Shown here piece after piece: positions 1 through 9,539 of a stretch of DNA of 64,000 nucleotides. Source of the DNA: Isochrysis galbana (Eukaryota > Haptophyta > Isochrysidales > Isochrysidaceae); NCBI GenBank assembly GCA_018136815.1, contig CM030934.1:2192000-2255999 (forward strand), in the 5' to 3' direction. The translations under genes were made by a program, and so were the position numbers. Numbering within the stretch: position 1 is the stretch's first letter; every line of letters begins with the position of its first letter. A model generated the notes under the pieces. It was not told the DNA's origin. It saw nothing but the letters and a program-made list of their open reading frames with translations, and searched no databases.

Positions 1-184
1 CCCAACCCAGGGACCGGGCCAAACCTTGCACCCTAAGGTGCCACCCATCGCTGTAATGGTGTAGTTCTTGCGCGTAAAGAACATGTATCCCTCCTAATTT
101 CGCTTGAGCTAGCGTAGACGCTAGTTTATGTTTAGCTCCATTCATATTGTATGTCGCAATCTTTAGATCATTACTATTCACCAT
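1..184 (-). CDS. LINE ORF2, start of the endonuclease domain (runs off window)
   Basis: The ATG at 184-182 opens a frame reading MVNSNDLKIATYNMNGAK, then GGIHVLYAQELHHYSDGW. This is the N-terminus of an apurinic-like (exonuclease-endonuclease-phosphatase) endonuclease, with the substrate-site Asn in TYNMNG and the metal-binding Glu in QELHH. It overlaps the end of ORF1 by 11 bases. Only about 60 codons lie in the window. Confidence 0.8.
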   Translation of the reverse strand, partial: MVNSNDLKIATYNMNGAKHKLASTLAQAKLGGIHVLYAQELHHYSDGWHLRVQGLARSLGW

Positions 185-1545
185 GACGGTAGAGGCAACT
201 AACTCCGTTCACGCAGTACCCCGGATAAGCCTTATTAGGTTTCAGATTGCATTTGACCATACAAGTTTGTTTGCCCGTGACGGGATCTTTTACCCAACAT
301 CCGGGGATGTCGTGGCTTGAGGAGCATTGGACGATTTGGCGTCCTTTCATGCGGTTGTTCTTGCATTCGCCGGCCATGAATCGGCGGCATGGCGCCGCCG
401 CTCCAAGACCCATGAGGGCCCGGTAGTCCATGGCGTTACTGGCGTCCCTTTGACGCTTACGTTGCTCTGCTTTCGCCTTATCTTGTTCGCACGTACACTG
501 GCGAAAGCTAACTTGGTTCTTGCGCAGAAATGAGATTGCCCACGGCTTGTCGTATCCTTTGCAACCCCCAGGGGCTCCATGGATGGCTAACTCCCCTTCA
601 GGAGTCACGCATTCCACTGATGATCGGACCGCATAGTCCAGGTTGAAATTTTCTCCGTCGTCGAGAGTCACATGGAAGTTTCGAGGGAAACGATGCCCCA
701 AGGCGGACGTGTCCGTGTAAACATAGAAATGCCAGATTGGGCGCTTGCCAGACTCGACCTTCGTGATTCCTTCGAGTGAAGTTTTGGCTCGCTGTTGGTT
801 GCCCCTTAGCACGTGGAAGCCCTCGCGTTCGAGCGAGCTAGCCAGGTGCCTAGTCTTGGTTTTGTACGCCTTGATCGGGTCAAAGATGCGGAATACGATG
901 TAGGTCGCCACCTCTTTGAGAGAGGACCGGATGGCGCTCGACTTGCGAGGGGCCGAATCGGCTAACGCGCCGTAAGTGATTCCAAACTCGTGCGGGACTC
1001 CAGAAAGTGCCGTATTTACTTTGTCTCCATATGCGGCCTTAAATTGATCGTGTGCGTCCTCATCGACGTAAAAGATCCAAGGGCCTTTACGACCCTTGTC
1101 CATCCCATCCGGGGTTGCGTCTAGGCCTTCCAGCCTAGAGAGGAGGAATTTCATGAAGGTAGCTACATCTTCACTTTTGATGTCCTTCTTGTCGTCAGCT
1201 AGCTGAGCTAGCTGAATGAAAAAAGGGGTGTCTTCCGGCTCTTCCTCCTCATCAAGAGGGGGGGGAGCAAGTTGTGTGTTGTTGCTGACAACCGGCTTGG
1301 GGTCCGATTGGGGGTCGGCCCGCTTGCGCGATGGCGGCTGTGGCTGTGGGGCTGGTTGCTTCTGGGCTTGCTGCATTGGAGCCTTCCCCATGGGTCCCTT
1401 CTGGGCGGCTTCCGCGTAGGATTTTTGCGCAGGTGTTGGTTGTTGGTTGGAGGGCGCAAAAGCCCCCAGGATTGATTGTTGTGTCAAGTGCCCGCCCCCG
1501 AGGGGTGCACTGGTGGTAGGAGTTGCCGCGGCGGCGCGGCGTTGC
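174..1545 (-). CDS. LINE ORF1 protein, N-terminally truncated
   Basis: ORF1 is probably the RNA-binding chaperone of the LINE particle. The conserved core (motifs KLEGLDATPDG-like and GPWIFYVDEDAH) and two C-terminal CCCH zinc fingers are visible: C-x7-C-x12-C-x3-H beginning CRRFMAGEC, and C-x11-C-x5-C-x3-H ending in CLYRHGE. The open frame extends upstream to 1850, but the part beyond about 1545 is CA-repeat and unrelated sequence, so it is not ORF1. The stop TAG at 174-176 overlaps the ORF2 start by 11 bases, exactly as in the copy at 43062. No frameshift is seen in the retained part, so this copy may be young. Confidence 0.8.
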
Positions 1546-1552
1546 GCGCGTC

Positions 1553-1553
<1 letters not shown>

Positions 1554-1605
<52 letters not shown>
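1554..1605. repeat. (GT)n microsatellite
   Basis: About 25 uninterrupted GT units, lying next to the 5' truncation point of the LINE on its left. Confidence 0.97.
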
Positions 1606-1612
<7 letters not shown>

Positions 1613-1621
1613 GTGACAGGC

Positions 1622-2167
1622 TCAGGGGGGGAGGGCGTTGGTCGGTCGGGTCACACGGTTCCGCCTGGGCTTGAAAATCAGCATGGAGAACAGGAAGATG
1701 AGCCCCACGATGACGGCGATGACGGCGAAGATCGAGAGAAGGACCAGGAGGAAGATTTGGGTGATGCCCGCCTTGATGTGTTTGTTGGATCGGCCCACCG
1801 CCGAGTCGTCCCCACACTCGAGGGAGAGCGAGCGCACCGGGTGAGCCCACGGGATGGCCTTGAGATCGACGTCGTCTCCAAAGCGCACGTCGTCGGTGCT
1901 GACGATGGGCGGGCCTTCGAGGAGCGTGCTCTCGCCGGCCTCATCGGTCGGGGAAAGGGCCTCCTCCTCGGCATCAGGAACGCGAACAGGATCCGCCTCC
2001 TCCGCCGCGCCCTTGGAGCAGGAAGAGGAACGAGTCGTGCGAGCAGCGCTTGCGCTCGGCGTCCAGTCGACAGGTGGCGGTGTCGAGCGAGTCGAACGAA
2101 ACCAGCGAGCAGGAGCACGAGACGAGAGGACGGAGGACCGTACCGATGCGCGCCGAGTCGCCACCAT
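1622..2167 (-). CDS. Hypothetical single-pass membrane protein
   Basis: I do not recognise this gene. The 181-residue frame ends in one strong membrane segment (KAGITQIFLLVLLSIFAVIA onward, about 25 hydrophobic residues) followed by a short basic tail (FKPRRNR), giving a tail-anchored or type I layout. The middle part is acidic (DEAGE, STDDVRFGDDVDLKA) and looks like real coding sequence. The first 60 residues in this frame are low-complexity Ser/Arg. In the same stretch another minus-strand frame (about 2150-1990) reads as a plausible Cys-containing sequence, so the N-terminus or an upstream exon is uncertain. The gene lies alone between a LINE and a tandem repeat. Confidence 0.4.
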   Translation of the reverse strand: MVATRRASVRSSVLSSRAPARWFRSTRSTPPPVDWTPSASAARTTRSSSCSKGAAEEADPVRVPDAEEEALSPTDEAGESTLLEGPPIVSTDDVRFGDDVDLKAIPWAHPVRSLSLECGDDSAVGRSNKHIKAGITQIFLLVLLSIFAVIAVIVGLIFLFSMLIFKPRRNRVTRPTNALPP

Positions 2168-2469
2168 CGTGAGGAAGACGAGGGCGAGGAGAGAGCTGGA
2201 GGGTGAGCGAGGAGGGAGGAGGGAGGCAGGCAGTAGGAGCCGTCTCTCTCTGGTAGGTCGATGAGAGGGGGAGGAGGGGACCCGGGGGAGGGGGCCCCGG
2301 GGGAGCGGAGAGACCCCAAGACCTCGATTGTTTACGTTAGTGTTTTCGCAATATACGGTAATATTTTCCCCGGTCCCAGGGGTGCCCCCGCGGTTCCCGA
2401 CCGCCTCTGCGTCCAGAGTCCCCCCGCGGAAAGAGTGAACGCACGGCGTGCACCTTCCTGGAAGTTGCT

Positions 2470-2777
2470 ATGCGCACGCACGGCGCCCCGCGGGGGGGGA
2501 AGTCGATGTGCATACGCACGGCGTGCACAATGATTGCAAGCAATCACACGTGCTGCGCAAACGAAACATCTCGTATATGGCTACTTTACGTTAATGTGGG
2601 CCTTAGGGGAAAAAGTTTCTATGCGCACGCACGGCGCCCTCGCGAGGGGGGAAGTCGATGCGCATACGCACGGCGTGCACAGTGATTGCAAGTAATCACA
2701 TGTGCTGCGTAAACGAAACATCTCGTATACGGCGACTTTACGTTAATGTGGGCCTTAGAGGAAAAAGTTTCTATGCA
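2470..2777. repeat. About 153-bp tandem repeat, two copies plus a partial third
   Basis: The unit beginning with GCGCACGCACGGCGCC recurs near 2470 and 2623 with few differences. Each copy contains the pieces CGTACGGCGTGCAC-like, AATCACACGTGCTGCG-like and a TTACGTTAATGTGGGCC stretch. A partial third copy follows to about 2795. There is no open frame of note. It may be a degenerate promoter or terminal repeat of an unknown element. Confidence 0.8.
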
Positions 2778-2844
2778 CATCTCGTATACGGCGATTAGCT
2801 TTGTTTTGTACCACTATTGTTAATAACTAAAAAGAAAACAGATA

Positions 2845-2884
2845 TGTTGAAAAACCACCTGGTCCTCTTTTGACGGAACGCGAC
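2845..2884 (-). mobile_element. Right terminus of an IS5-like DNA transposon (fragment)
   Basis: The sequence ending at 2884 is the inverted counterpart of the left end of the IS5-like element at 8250: both carry CGCGTTCCGTCAAAAGAGG followed by N-CCAG. The adjoining inner bases (ATGTTGAAAAACCAC) resemble the right end of that element near 9047. This is therefore a stranded 3' end of a second copy. No transposase is left here. Confidence 0.6.
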
Positions 2885-2905
2885 TTGATGGAGTCGCGTC
2901 GTCGT

Positions 2906-3088
2906 CCTAGATGGGAAATACGGTGCAGGGGCTTGCAAATACAGCCAAATACATATGTATTTGGCCTCCGGCCAAATACATTTCAAATACATTCGCGGCC
3001 TACAACCCAGGCCACGCTTCAAATACAGCCAAATACATATGTATTTGGTCTCTGGCCAAATACGGTAAATACGTATTTCCCATCTAGG
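2906..3088. mobile_element. hAT-type MITE with 17-bp terminal inverted repeats
   Basis: The termini CCTAGATGGGAAATACG (2906-2922) and its exact reverse complement (3072-3088) bound a 183-bp non-coding element. The flanks carry a perfect 8-bp target duplication, GTCGTCGT, at 2898-2905 and 3089-3096. An 8-bp duplication is the hAT superfamily signature. Inside are two copies of the palindrome CCAAATACATATGTATTTGG and related CAAATAC motifs. The termini resemble the end of the hAT fragment at 54503-54520 (CCTAGGTGGGAAACACAG). Confidence 0.85.
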
Positions 3089-3289
3089 GTCGTCGTCCGA
3101 CCCTCGCGTTGGGAAGACACACGTGCGGACCGTGTTTCTACCACAGCCAAGCCCAGCCCCGCAGCCCCGCAGCCGTGGTTGGGCCGTGGTTCAAACCGCC
3201 TCCGTCGTCGAGAGCGCGCGTGTGGCGCGCGCTGTTGGCGCACCGCGCGTTTGCGCCGCGTGGCGCGATGGAGCTGCGCCCCCGCCTCC

Positions 3290-3645
3290 CCCTCTCCCTC
3301 CCCCCCCCCCCCCCTCCCCCCCCGCGCGCGCGCCGCGCAAACGCAAGCGACCCGGGGGCTCGAGTGGGGTGTGGTGGGCGGCGTCTTGGGATTGATACTT
3401 TGATTCTTTGAGGCCCCACACTGAGTTGTTTGTTTGGGCAAGAAGGTCTTTGGGAGTCCGACGGTGGGGCTAGGAGCCGTGATCTATGCGCCCACTGCCT
3501 TTAGGAGTCTACTTTACGTTGCGGGTGCGCGCGCCGAGCCACTCAGGGATACTGTTAGTGTAGCGCCTCTCTCCCTCGAATCTTCCCCTAAAGAGAGCTC
3601 TTGCGCTCTCTCCGTGTGGGGGGCCAACTATACGGAGCGCTCTCC

Positions 3646-3685
<40 letters not shown>

Positions 3686-3699
3686 CCCCCCCCCTTCCC

Positions 3700-3744
<45 letters not shown>

Positions 3745-4185
3745 TTTCTCCCTATTTCTCCCTCTTTCTCTCTCTCTCTCCCCCCCCCCCCTCTCTCTCT
3801 TCCTTCCCTTTGTCGGTTTTTTTCGCGAGCGTGACGTCCGTTTCACAGCACGCACCGCGCGCCGGCGGCGGGGTGGTTCGCTCTCTCGAGAGGGGGGGGG
3901 GGACCCGCGCTGAGAGAAGAAGAACGAGCAGGCGAGAGAGATATGTGGATCGGAGTGTTCCACTCGCAGCAGAGCTGAGAAGAGCAGAGAGAGAGAGAGA
4001 GAGAGAGTAGAGAGTAGGTGGTCGCCTTTTTCCTTTTCCCCTCTCTCTCTCTCTCTCTCACCTCTTCGTCGTCTCTTCTCTCGGCCTTTCAACCGTCAAA
4101 CATCTCCCTATGAAACTGCCCCCACAAGCAAACTCTCTCTCTCCTCTCTCTCTCTCTCTCTGCTCTCTCCTATCCGCCCAAACTC
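3290..4185. repeat. Low-complexity tract: poly-C, (CT)n and (GA)n
   Basis: Poly-C near 3299-3325, long CT/poly-C runs at 3650-3800, GA at 3985-4010 and CT at 4040-4165. Open frames here on both strands are repeat artefacts. I see no gene between 3100 and 4560. The CT-rich stretch immediately before the next gene could belong to its promoter. Confidence 0.85.
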
Positions 4186-4562
4186 ACAGAGTAGAAGGAT
4201 GGCAATCTCCTCCCCTCTCTCCCCCCTCGTGACGCAGCGCAGCAAGCCACCCCAACCCCCCTCCGTGTTTCTTCTTCTCTCCGCGCCTCTCTCTTCTCTC
4301 TCCCTCGGAGGACCTCCCCCCGCCTCCCCTTCCCCCTCCCGCTGTCCCTCTCTCTCTCGCCTCGCGACAAAGGGCACCACCGATCGCTTTCGGCTACGCC
4401 ACCCAACCACCCCCTCCTTCCACTCAATCCCTCCGTCTCCCGCCCGCCTCGCCTCGCCTGACGCCACCCAGCTGTCACTAAGACGGCCTCGCTCCTCGCC
4501 CCACTCACCACCCCCTCGCCCTCCCTCCCTCCCTCCCTCCCTCCTTCCCTCTCTCCGCACCC

Positions 4563-5630
4563 ATGCTCAGCTTGCTGCATCACTCCGCACTCAGCCTGAC
4601 GGTGCCCTCGCCGCCGCCGCCCTCGCCGCCGCCGCCCTCGCCGCCGCCGCCCTCACCACCACGGCCCTCGCCGCCGCCGCCCTCGCCGCCGCCACCCACA
4701 GTGCCACCCACACCACCGCCCACGTCGCCGCCACCGCCCATGCTGCCGCCCTCTCCGCCCTCTCCACCGCCGCCCTCGCCGCCGCCGCTCCCACCGCCCT
4801 CGCCACCGCCCTCATACCCACCGGGCATGCTGTACGACGGCGGCGTCAAGCTCGACGTGCTAGGGCAGTCGGGCAAGATGACGCTCTCCAATGCGCCGGC
4901 CGACGGCTCCATCACGCCCAATGAGGTCACCATCACAATGGACTACATCCGCGAGATCGATGCCGCGGGCAACATCGTCGGCAACGAGGGTCCAAACAGT
5001 GGCAAGCATAGCCTCCAGACGTTCGCCAGCCAAGCATTCACCATTGACCCGACTCGCGAGAGCATTGAGTACGGTGTGCCCTCCACTGCCATCGATTTCC
5101 GCACCACGCTTGTCGGAGGCTCCGAGCTGCTCATCGAGACCCACGTCTTCATGCACAACGGCGTCATCCAGCCCACTTCCAACGAAACGTTCAATGTTAG
5201 CGGCGGCACCGTCAAGTTCTCTATCTCGGTCTCGTCCTGGCCATTCTGCTCGGGCGAGACGGGAAGCTCCGGAATGGGCAAGGCTTGCAAAGGCAACACG
5301 GGCGCCTACCTCGAGTTCGGCATGGAGATCAAGGGTGGTTCAAAAATCGAGGAGACCGGCGAGAATAGCTTTACGCTCGCGACCAATCCCACCACTGGTG
5401 GAAACGTCACGATCGAGATGTCCAACGAGCTCAAGCTCGGCGGCGAGTGGGAGAGTATGCCGGAGGGCTACCCGAAGGTCGAATACAAGGGCAGCAAGCA
5501 GCTTTTCATCTTCCGCTTCCCTCGCTTCAATGGCACAGCGCTCTACGACCCACTGATCGACGGCCTGCAAAACCTAGCCTCCAACCAGGAGAATTGTGGA
5601 TTTCTCTGCAAACTTACGAATTGCCGCTAA
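4563..5630 (+). CDS. Proline-rich (SPPPP) surface or matrix protein with a C-terminal beta-rich domain
   Basis: 355 residues. A short N-terminus (MLSLLHHSALSL) precedes a pherophorin-like SPPPP tract at about residues 15-90, then a globular domain at about 93-355. Such tracts are typically hydroxyproline-glycosylated in algal cell-wall and scale proteins. The globular domain has alternating hydrophobic strands (KMTLSN, VTITMDYI, FASQAFTI, VKFSISVSSWPFC), several N-glycosylation sequons (NETF, NVSG, NVTI, NGTA) and paired cysteines at the end. It reminds me of domains in coral acid-rich skeletal matrix proteins, but that is memory and not a search. No clear signal peptide is visible, so an upstream exon may supply one. 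The antisense Gly-rich frame is a shadow. Confidence 0.7.
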   Translation: MLSLLHHSALSLTVPSPPPPSPPPPSPPPPSPPRPSPPPPSPPPPTVPPTPPPTSPPPPMLPPSPPSPPPPSPPPLPPPSPPPSYPPGMLYDGGVKLDVLGQSGKMTLSNAPADGSITPNEVTITMDYIREIDAAGNIVGNEGPNSGKHSLQTFASQAFTIDPTRESIEYGVPSTAIDFRTTLVGGSELLIETHVFMHNGVIQPTSNETFNVSGGTVKFSISVSSWPFCSGETGSSGMGKACKGNTGAYLEFGMEIKGGSKIEETGENSFTLATNPTTGGNVTIEMSNELKLGGEWESMPEGYPKVEYKGSKQLFIFRFPRFNGTALYDPLIDGLQNLASNQENCGFLCKLTNCR

Positions 5631-6954
5631 GCTACTGGCCGGCGTAGCCACCAGCGGTACGAATTGGTGCTCCTACAATTTTCGCATAATGGCCACCACA
5701 ACGCGACAGCTCACCCGTGCACTGCCACCGTTCGACCAGCCAGAGCCATCTCCCTCGACGGGATAGTACACTGCAGCCGGGGCGCTGTGCATATCACGGC
5801 GAGCGCTACGCGAATAATCTTTGATTGGGCGGCCGGCCTTTGGCCGTGTGCGCGGACTACTGCAATAGTCTTGCGCCCGCTTCACAAGGAGCCCAACACG
5901 CTCGCCAATTCAAAAGCAAGCGTCGTCGGTGCTTGTGCGTGCGGAGGACGACCGTGACATACCGCTGATGGAATGTTCGCTGCTGCCTCACGTCGGTGCG
6001 ATTGTGATCGTGTGTAGGAATGCGTGCCGCTTGTGAACACACGCCGTGGGCTTGCTCATTTGTTTTTGTTTAATAGCGGCATGGGCCCGGTATCACGCGC
6101 GGGTTTAGTGTTTGTGTGCACATTTTCGCGCTGTGAGCGCCACGTCGGTGTGTTGCTCTGCAGTATGGTTTTCGAGGGTAGCTTTAGCGCCTCGCGCGGC
6201 AAAGGAACGTGGATTGCCCATCTAACTTCTACAAGGGTGGTAGTGGTGGATGGAAGATCTAGCGCGCTCAGGACAAAAATAGACCTTAGCACGCGATCAA
6301 ACCCCGTTCTACGACAGGGACACGATGTGGCAACTCAAGACTTGCGCGTGACACTCGTAGCCCCAAGGTGCAGAGGCGTGCAAGGGTGGTTATGATTCTA
6401 GCGCTGTGTGTGCATGGTGGCTGCGAGTTGTTACTTGACCCCTCCCCTGCGCGCTACAAGTTGCCCACGGACAAGCGTGCTATTACTCGCGCAATTTCAT
6501 AATTCCGCTCCTAATCTTGCGATGGTTCGCCCGTGACAATGGTGGTACTCGAGGCCTATAGGCCATGCCCCTGCCTCCTTGCTGAGCTCATGCCACGTCG
6601 CTTCTCGCCCAGAGCAACATGCCAAGGAAACTGGGCAAGATGGTGAGAAGAGACATTCCAGCAGCTCGACGAAAAGTATGCTCGACCTTGAGGAGGAGCG
6701 AAGGGCGCGGGGCCAGTCCCTCTTCCCTCCATGTTTCTGTGTCTCGACGTGGTCGCGCAGGCCTCCAGCCACCTTGCCCCCCTCAGTGGCCAGCTGGACC
6801 AGAGTGTTGACGCCGTCACCGTGGTCTTCCAACGAGCCTGGGGATCTCGATACATCGAACCGAGCTTCCCGCAGCAAAGCCACTTGTGAGAATAAGATGC
6901 GGGGCCCGGTACGTTGCACAAGCTAGGAGCGCCACCTCGGGCTGAGGCCTGGTC
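5631..6954. other. Intergenic, no gene recognised
   Basis: Only short frames on both strands, none with recognisable motifs. The stretch presumably holds the 3' ends of the two convergent flanking genes, since both are transcribed toward it. Confidence 0.6.
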
Positions 6955-7995
6955 TCAAGACGCGCGCATATCGATGAAGGTGAGGACTTCCGCGTCGGAG
7001 GCGGCAACCAAGCCACCATGTTTGGGCGAAACATCGAACGCATTTATGGGAAACTCGAGCGAGATGAGCGTGCTGGCATCCATCGGCTCCGCACCGGCGG
7101 CAGGAGCCTCGCGCGCCGTGAGCGTGCCGTCAGATGAGCATGAGAGGATCTCGCCATGGTTGGTGCGCACAAAGCGCACCTGCCACACGTCGGCCTCATG
7201 AGCGGTGAAAGCAGTGTGTGCAGCGAGCGAGTGCGAGAGCGAAGCTGCCGCGCGCCGGTCCCATAGGTAGAGAGAACCGTCGGTCGCACCCGCAGCGAGC
7301 CGGTGCGGCTGCTGCGGGTGCGCGGTGGCAGAAAGTAGCTGCGGAGCTGAGTGCTTCGCAATGCCCGACTTGGGCAGGAGGGTGGCAGCCGGGCCACGAC
7401 CTGTGCGCTTATCCCAGATGAGCACATTCGCACCGGCCGTCACGATCTCGTCCTGGGAGAGCCACTCCACACTGAAGAGGCTGGACTCGTCGGAGCAGCC
7501 GAGCTGCCGCTCACCCACGCCGCCCCTGTCGAGCACACCCAGCTGCGCGCGCTCGGTGCAGTAGGCGAGGCTGTGTCCATCAGGCGAGAAGCCAACGCCA
7601 AGCACAGCTGCTCCCGTGCCCACCGGCTTGCTCCAGCAGGGCCGCAGCTCGGGCAGTTCGCCCACGAGCGAAAAGCAGCAAAGATCACCGAGCGAGCCTC
7701 CACTCGCCAGCAGTGGTGCCGCCGCTGCGAGCGAGAGCACGCATCCTTTGTGCTCGACCTCAACAAGCCGGCTGGCCTGCGGCCCGTCGTTGGCGTCGAT
7801 GTCAACGCTCCAAAGCGCGAGGTGCGCCCGTTCCCCCTCGTCCCAGCTGCCGGCTGCGGCGAGAGAGGCGTGTGAACCTCCTGCCCCCTCGGCCCATACG
7901 ACGGAAGAGAGCTTTCTGCCCTGAGAGCGCGACTGCCAGACACACGGGCGGAGCGGCTCTGAGACGAAGAGGTCGTCCTCATTGAGAGAGATCAT
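6955..7995 (-). CDS. Nup43-like WD40 nucleoporin
   Basis: 346 residues, near the length of animal Nup43 (about 380). Nup43 is a seven-bladed propeller of the Nup107-160 (Y) complex, the scaffold ring of the nuclear pore. WD signatures are seen as HLALWS (about residue 60), NVLIWDKR (about 193) and GSLYLWDRR (about 243). The segment HEADVWQVRFVRTNHGEIL followed by SCSSDGTL matches the Nup43 pattern (AHEAEMWEVHFHP..EHLFTCSEDGSL). The C-terminal INAFDV...VAASDAE matches the family's ending. The ATG at 7995 sits directly next to a GC-rich promoter-like stretch with poly-G runs. The frame is uninterrupted and needs no introns. Another WD40 protein is possible, but the C-terminal match favours Nup43. 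Confidence 0.75.
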   Translation of the reverse strand: MISLNEDDLFVSEPLRPCVWQSRSQGRKLSSVVWAEGAGGSHASLAAAGSWDEGERAHLALWSVDIDANDGPQASRLVEVEHKGCVLSLAAAAPLLASGGSLGDLCCFSLVGELPELRPCWSKPVGTGAAVLGVGFSPDGHSLAYCTERAQLGVLDRGGVGERQLGCSDESSLFSVEWLSQDEIVTAGANVLIWDKRTGRGPAATLLPKSGIAKHSAPQLLSATAHPQQPHRLAAGATDGSLYLWDRRAAASLSHSLAAHTAFTAHEADVWQVRFVRTNHGEILSCSSDGTLTAREAPAAGAEPMDASTLISLEFPINAFDVSPKHGGLVAASDAEVLTFIDMRAS

Positions 7996-8039
7996 GGCTC
8001 GCCCCCGCGCGCGAGGCGCAGGCTGCCCGCGGCAGAGAA

Positions 8040-8165
8040 AGGGGGGGGGGGGGGGGGGAGGCGGAGGGCGAGAACGGGAGGGTGGAGGGAGAGAAGAGAG
8101 AAGAGAGAGAAGAGAGAGGGGAGGGAGAGTCTTGGAGGGGGGGGGGGGGGGGGGGGGCGGGGAGG
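8040..8165. repeat. Poly-G and GA-rich low-complexity tract
   Basis: Runs of G at 8041-8059 and 8137-8158 around an AGAGAG stretch, immediately upstream (on the minus strand) of the Nup43-like start. Confidence 0.9.
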
Positions 8166-8249
8166 AGGCGACGGCGCGAAGTGCGAGGCGGTGAAAACAA
8201 AACGCGTGGGGACCACAGACAGAAAGACAGAGGCGAGAGCGGCGAGAAA

Positions 8250-9080
8250 GTCGCGTTCCGTCAAAAGAGGGCCAGTTTTTGTTCTCATGGTGTGTGCGAA
8301 AAGTCTTTTACCCGTAACATGGCAACACTACGATGGATATCAGGGCGCGTGGAGCAATCACGTCCGCTGTAAATTCTCTACTACCTATCACCGGTGGTAG
8401 ACCAAGAGCTGATTTGAACCAGATGTTGGACAGGATGTGTCATATTTTGTGGACTGGAGCGCCATGGAGGTCTCTCGGATCGGGATACAGCACGGTGCAT
8501 GGCACGTTCATGAAATGGAGCAGAATGGGTGTATTTGAGACCGCATATAGAGCGCTAGTGAGGCTAGAAAGAAGACAAACGGCAAGAAGGTGCGCGTTCC
8601 ATTGCATTGATTCCCCACTTCCCCACCTTTGTGAAAAATATATATGGACGAGATTGCATTGGTAGAAACCCCACTGATCGAGGAAGGAAGGCTACCAAAG
8701 TGTCAGCACTGGTTGACCAAGACGGCATTCCAATTTCACTTCGCTTCTTTCCCGCGAATGTTTCAGACCAAGTCACGGTCAGTGAGACCTTGCAGCATGC
8801 TCCGCGGCCACGCCGAGGTACTCCACTGTATACTGTATGCGGACAAAGGGTATGATTCATGATTCGCACAATGACCGATGCATTGTGCATTCTTTCGGGT
8901 ACGTCGAACGCATCTCGAGAAGAAGACAGCATACTCATCGTCTCGTCAACCGACGCAGAAATGAGACCAAAAGCGTTCAATTATCCCCATCCCTGCTAAC
9001 ACCTTTCGTTGTCACCTGGAGGTTACTTGACTCAACTGGACACTTCACATGTTGAAACCCACACGTGGTGTGACTCCATT
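8250..9080 (+). mobile_element. IS5-like (PIF/Harbinger-related) DNA transposon, decayed
   Basis: The left end CGCGTTCCGTCAAAAGAGG (8252-8270) matches, inverted, the stranded terminus at 2858-2884, which defines the family's terminal repeat. The interior encodes an IS5-type transposase in pieces. The right end near 9047-9080 resembles the 2845-2884 terminus but has diverged. The resemblance to bacterial IS5 transposases is close enough that a relatively recent bacterial or viral source is possible. Confidence 0.7.
8300..8990 (+). pseudogene. IS5-family transposase, frameshifted
   Basis: The N-terminal part (8333-8590) reads GRPRADLNQMLDRMCHILWTG then APWRSLGSGYSTVHGTF.KWSRMGVFE, the classic IS5 helix-turn-helix and TGxxWRxLP region. 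The catalytic region continues in another frame (8607-8855): FVKNIYGRDCIGRNPTDRGRK then ATKVSALVDQDGIPISLRFF and PANVSDQ. The ADKGYDS motif carrying the second catalytic Asp appears in a third frame near 8830-8860. At least two frameshifts separate these pieces, so the gene is dead. The C-terminal Glu region is poorly preserved. Confidence 0.75.
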
Positions 9081-9239
9081 CACTCGACTTGGGGGCGGGG
9101 TCGATATCTCGTTGAAATTCACGATCCACGTCTCACACCAAAGAGCACTGCTGATGAGTGTATGTCCACACCAAAGAGCACCGACCGCGTAAAAGCAGAC
9201 AACAAGTTTCGTCACAACGTCTATATGGAGGAGACGAGG

Positions 9240-9445
9240 GAAGGGTGAGCAGTTGCCCTGCAGTTGAGCAGTTGCCCCTGCAGTTGAGCAGTTCTCCGCC
9301 CCCCTGCCGCCCTGCATTGCCTACCAGCCCCGCCTCCTCGCCTGCTGCCCCGCCTCCTCGCCTGCTGCCCCGCCTCCTCGCCTGTTGCCCCGCCTCCTCG
9401 CCTGTTGCCCCGCCTCCTCACCTGTTGCCCCGCCTCCTCACCTTT
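9240..9445. repeat. Minisatellites: about 20-bp unit GCCTCCTCGCCTGCTGCCCC and an upstream GCAGTTGAGCAGTTG repeat
   Basis: At 9330-9440 a 20-bp CCTCCTCGCC-type unit repeats about five times with small changes. At 9248-9296 a motif containing TGCAGTTGAGCAGTT repeats two or three times. The open frame through it is repeat-driven. Confidence 0.85.
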
Positions 9446-9539
9446 CGTTCGTCTGCGCCATGGACTTCAATCTCAAGCGCCCTATGGAAGCATCATGGGA
9501 GGAGGAGACCCGTCAAGTGTCAGCTCGCCTGTCTTCTGT

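Larger units (their letters stand above)
1..1545 (-). mobile_element. LINE (non-LTR retrotransposon) copy, 5'-truncated
   Basis: Minus-strand copy holding the C-terminal two thirds of ORF1 and the first codons of ORF2, which run off the window edge. It is closely similar to the LINE at 43062-45000. Homology to that copy stops near 1545, close to a GT microsatellite, so the 5' end (ORF1 N-terminus) is missing. 5' truncation is the normal outcome of target-primed reverse transcription. The 3' end lies outside the window. Confidence 0.85.

Noticed and set aside
1523-2206. 227-codon plus-strand frame through the GT repeat
   Set aside because: Begins in a Cys-Val repeat and is antisense to the hypothetical membrane protein.
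4580-4936. Gly-rich antisense frame opposite the SPPPP gene
   Set aside because: It is the mirror of the CCG/CCN repeat and has no other support.
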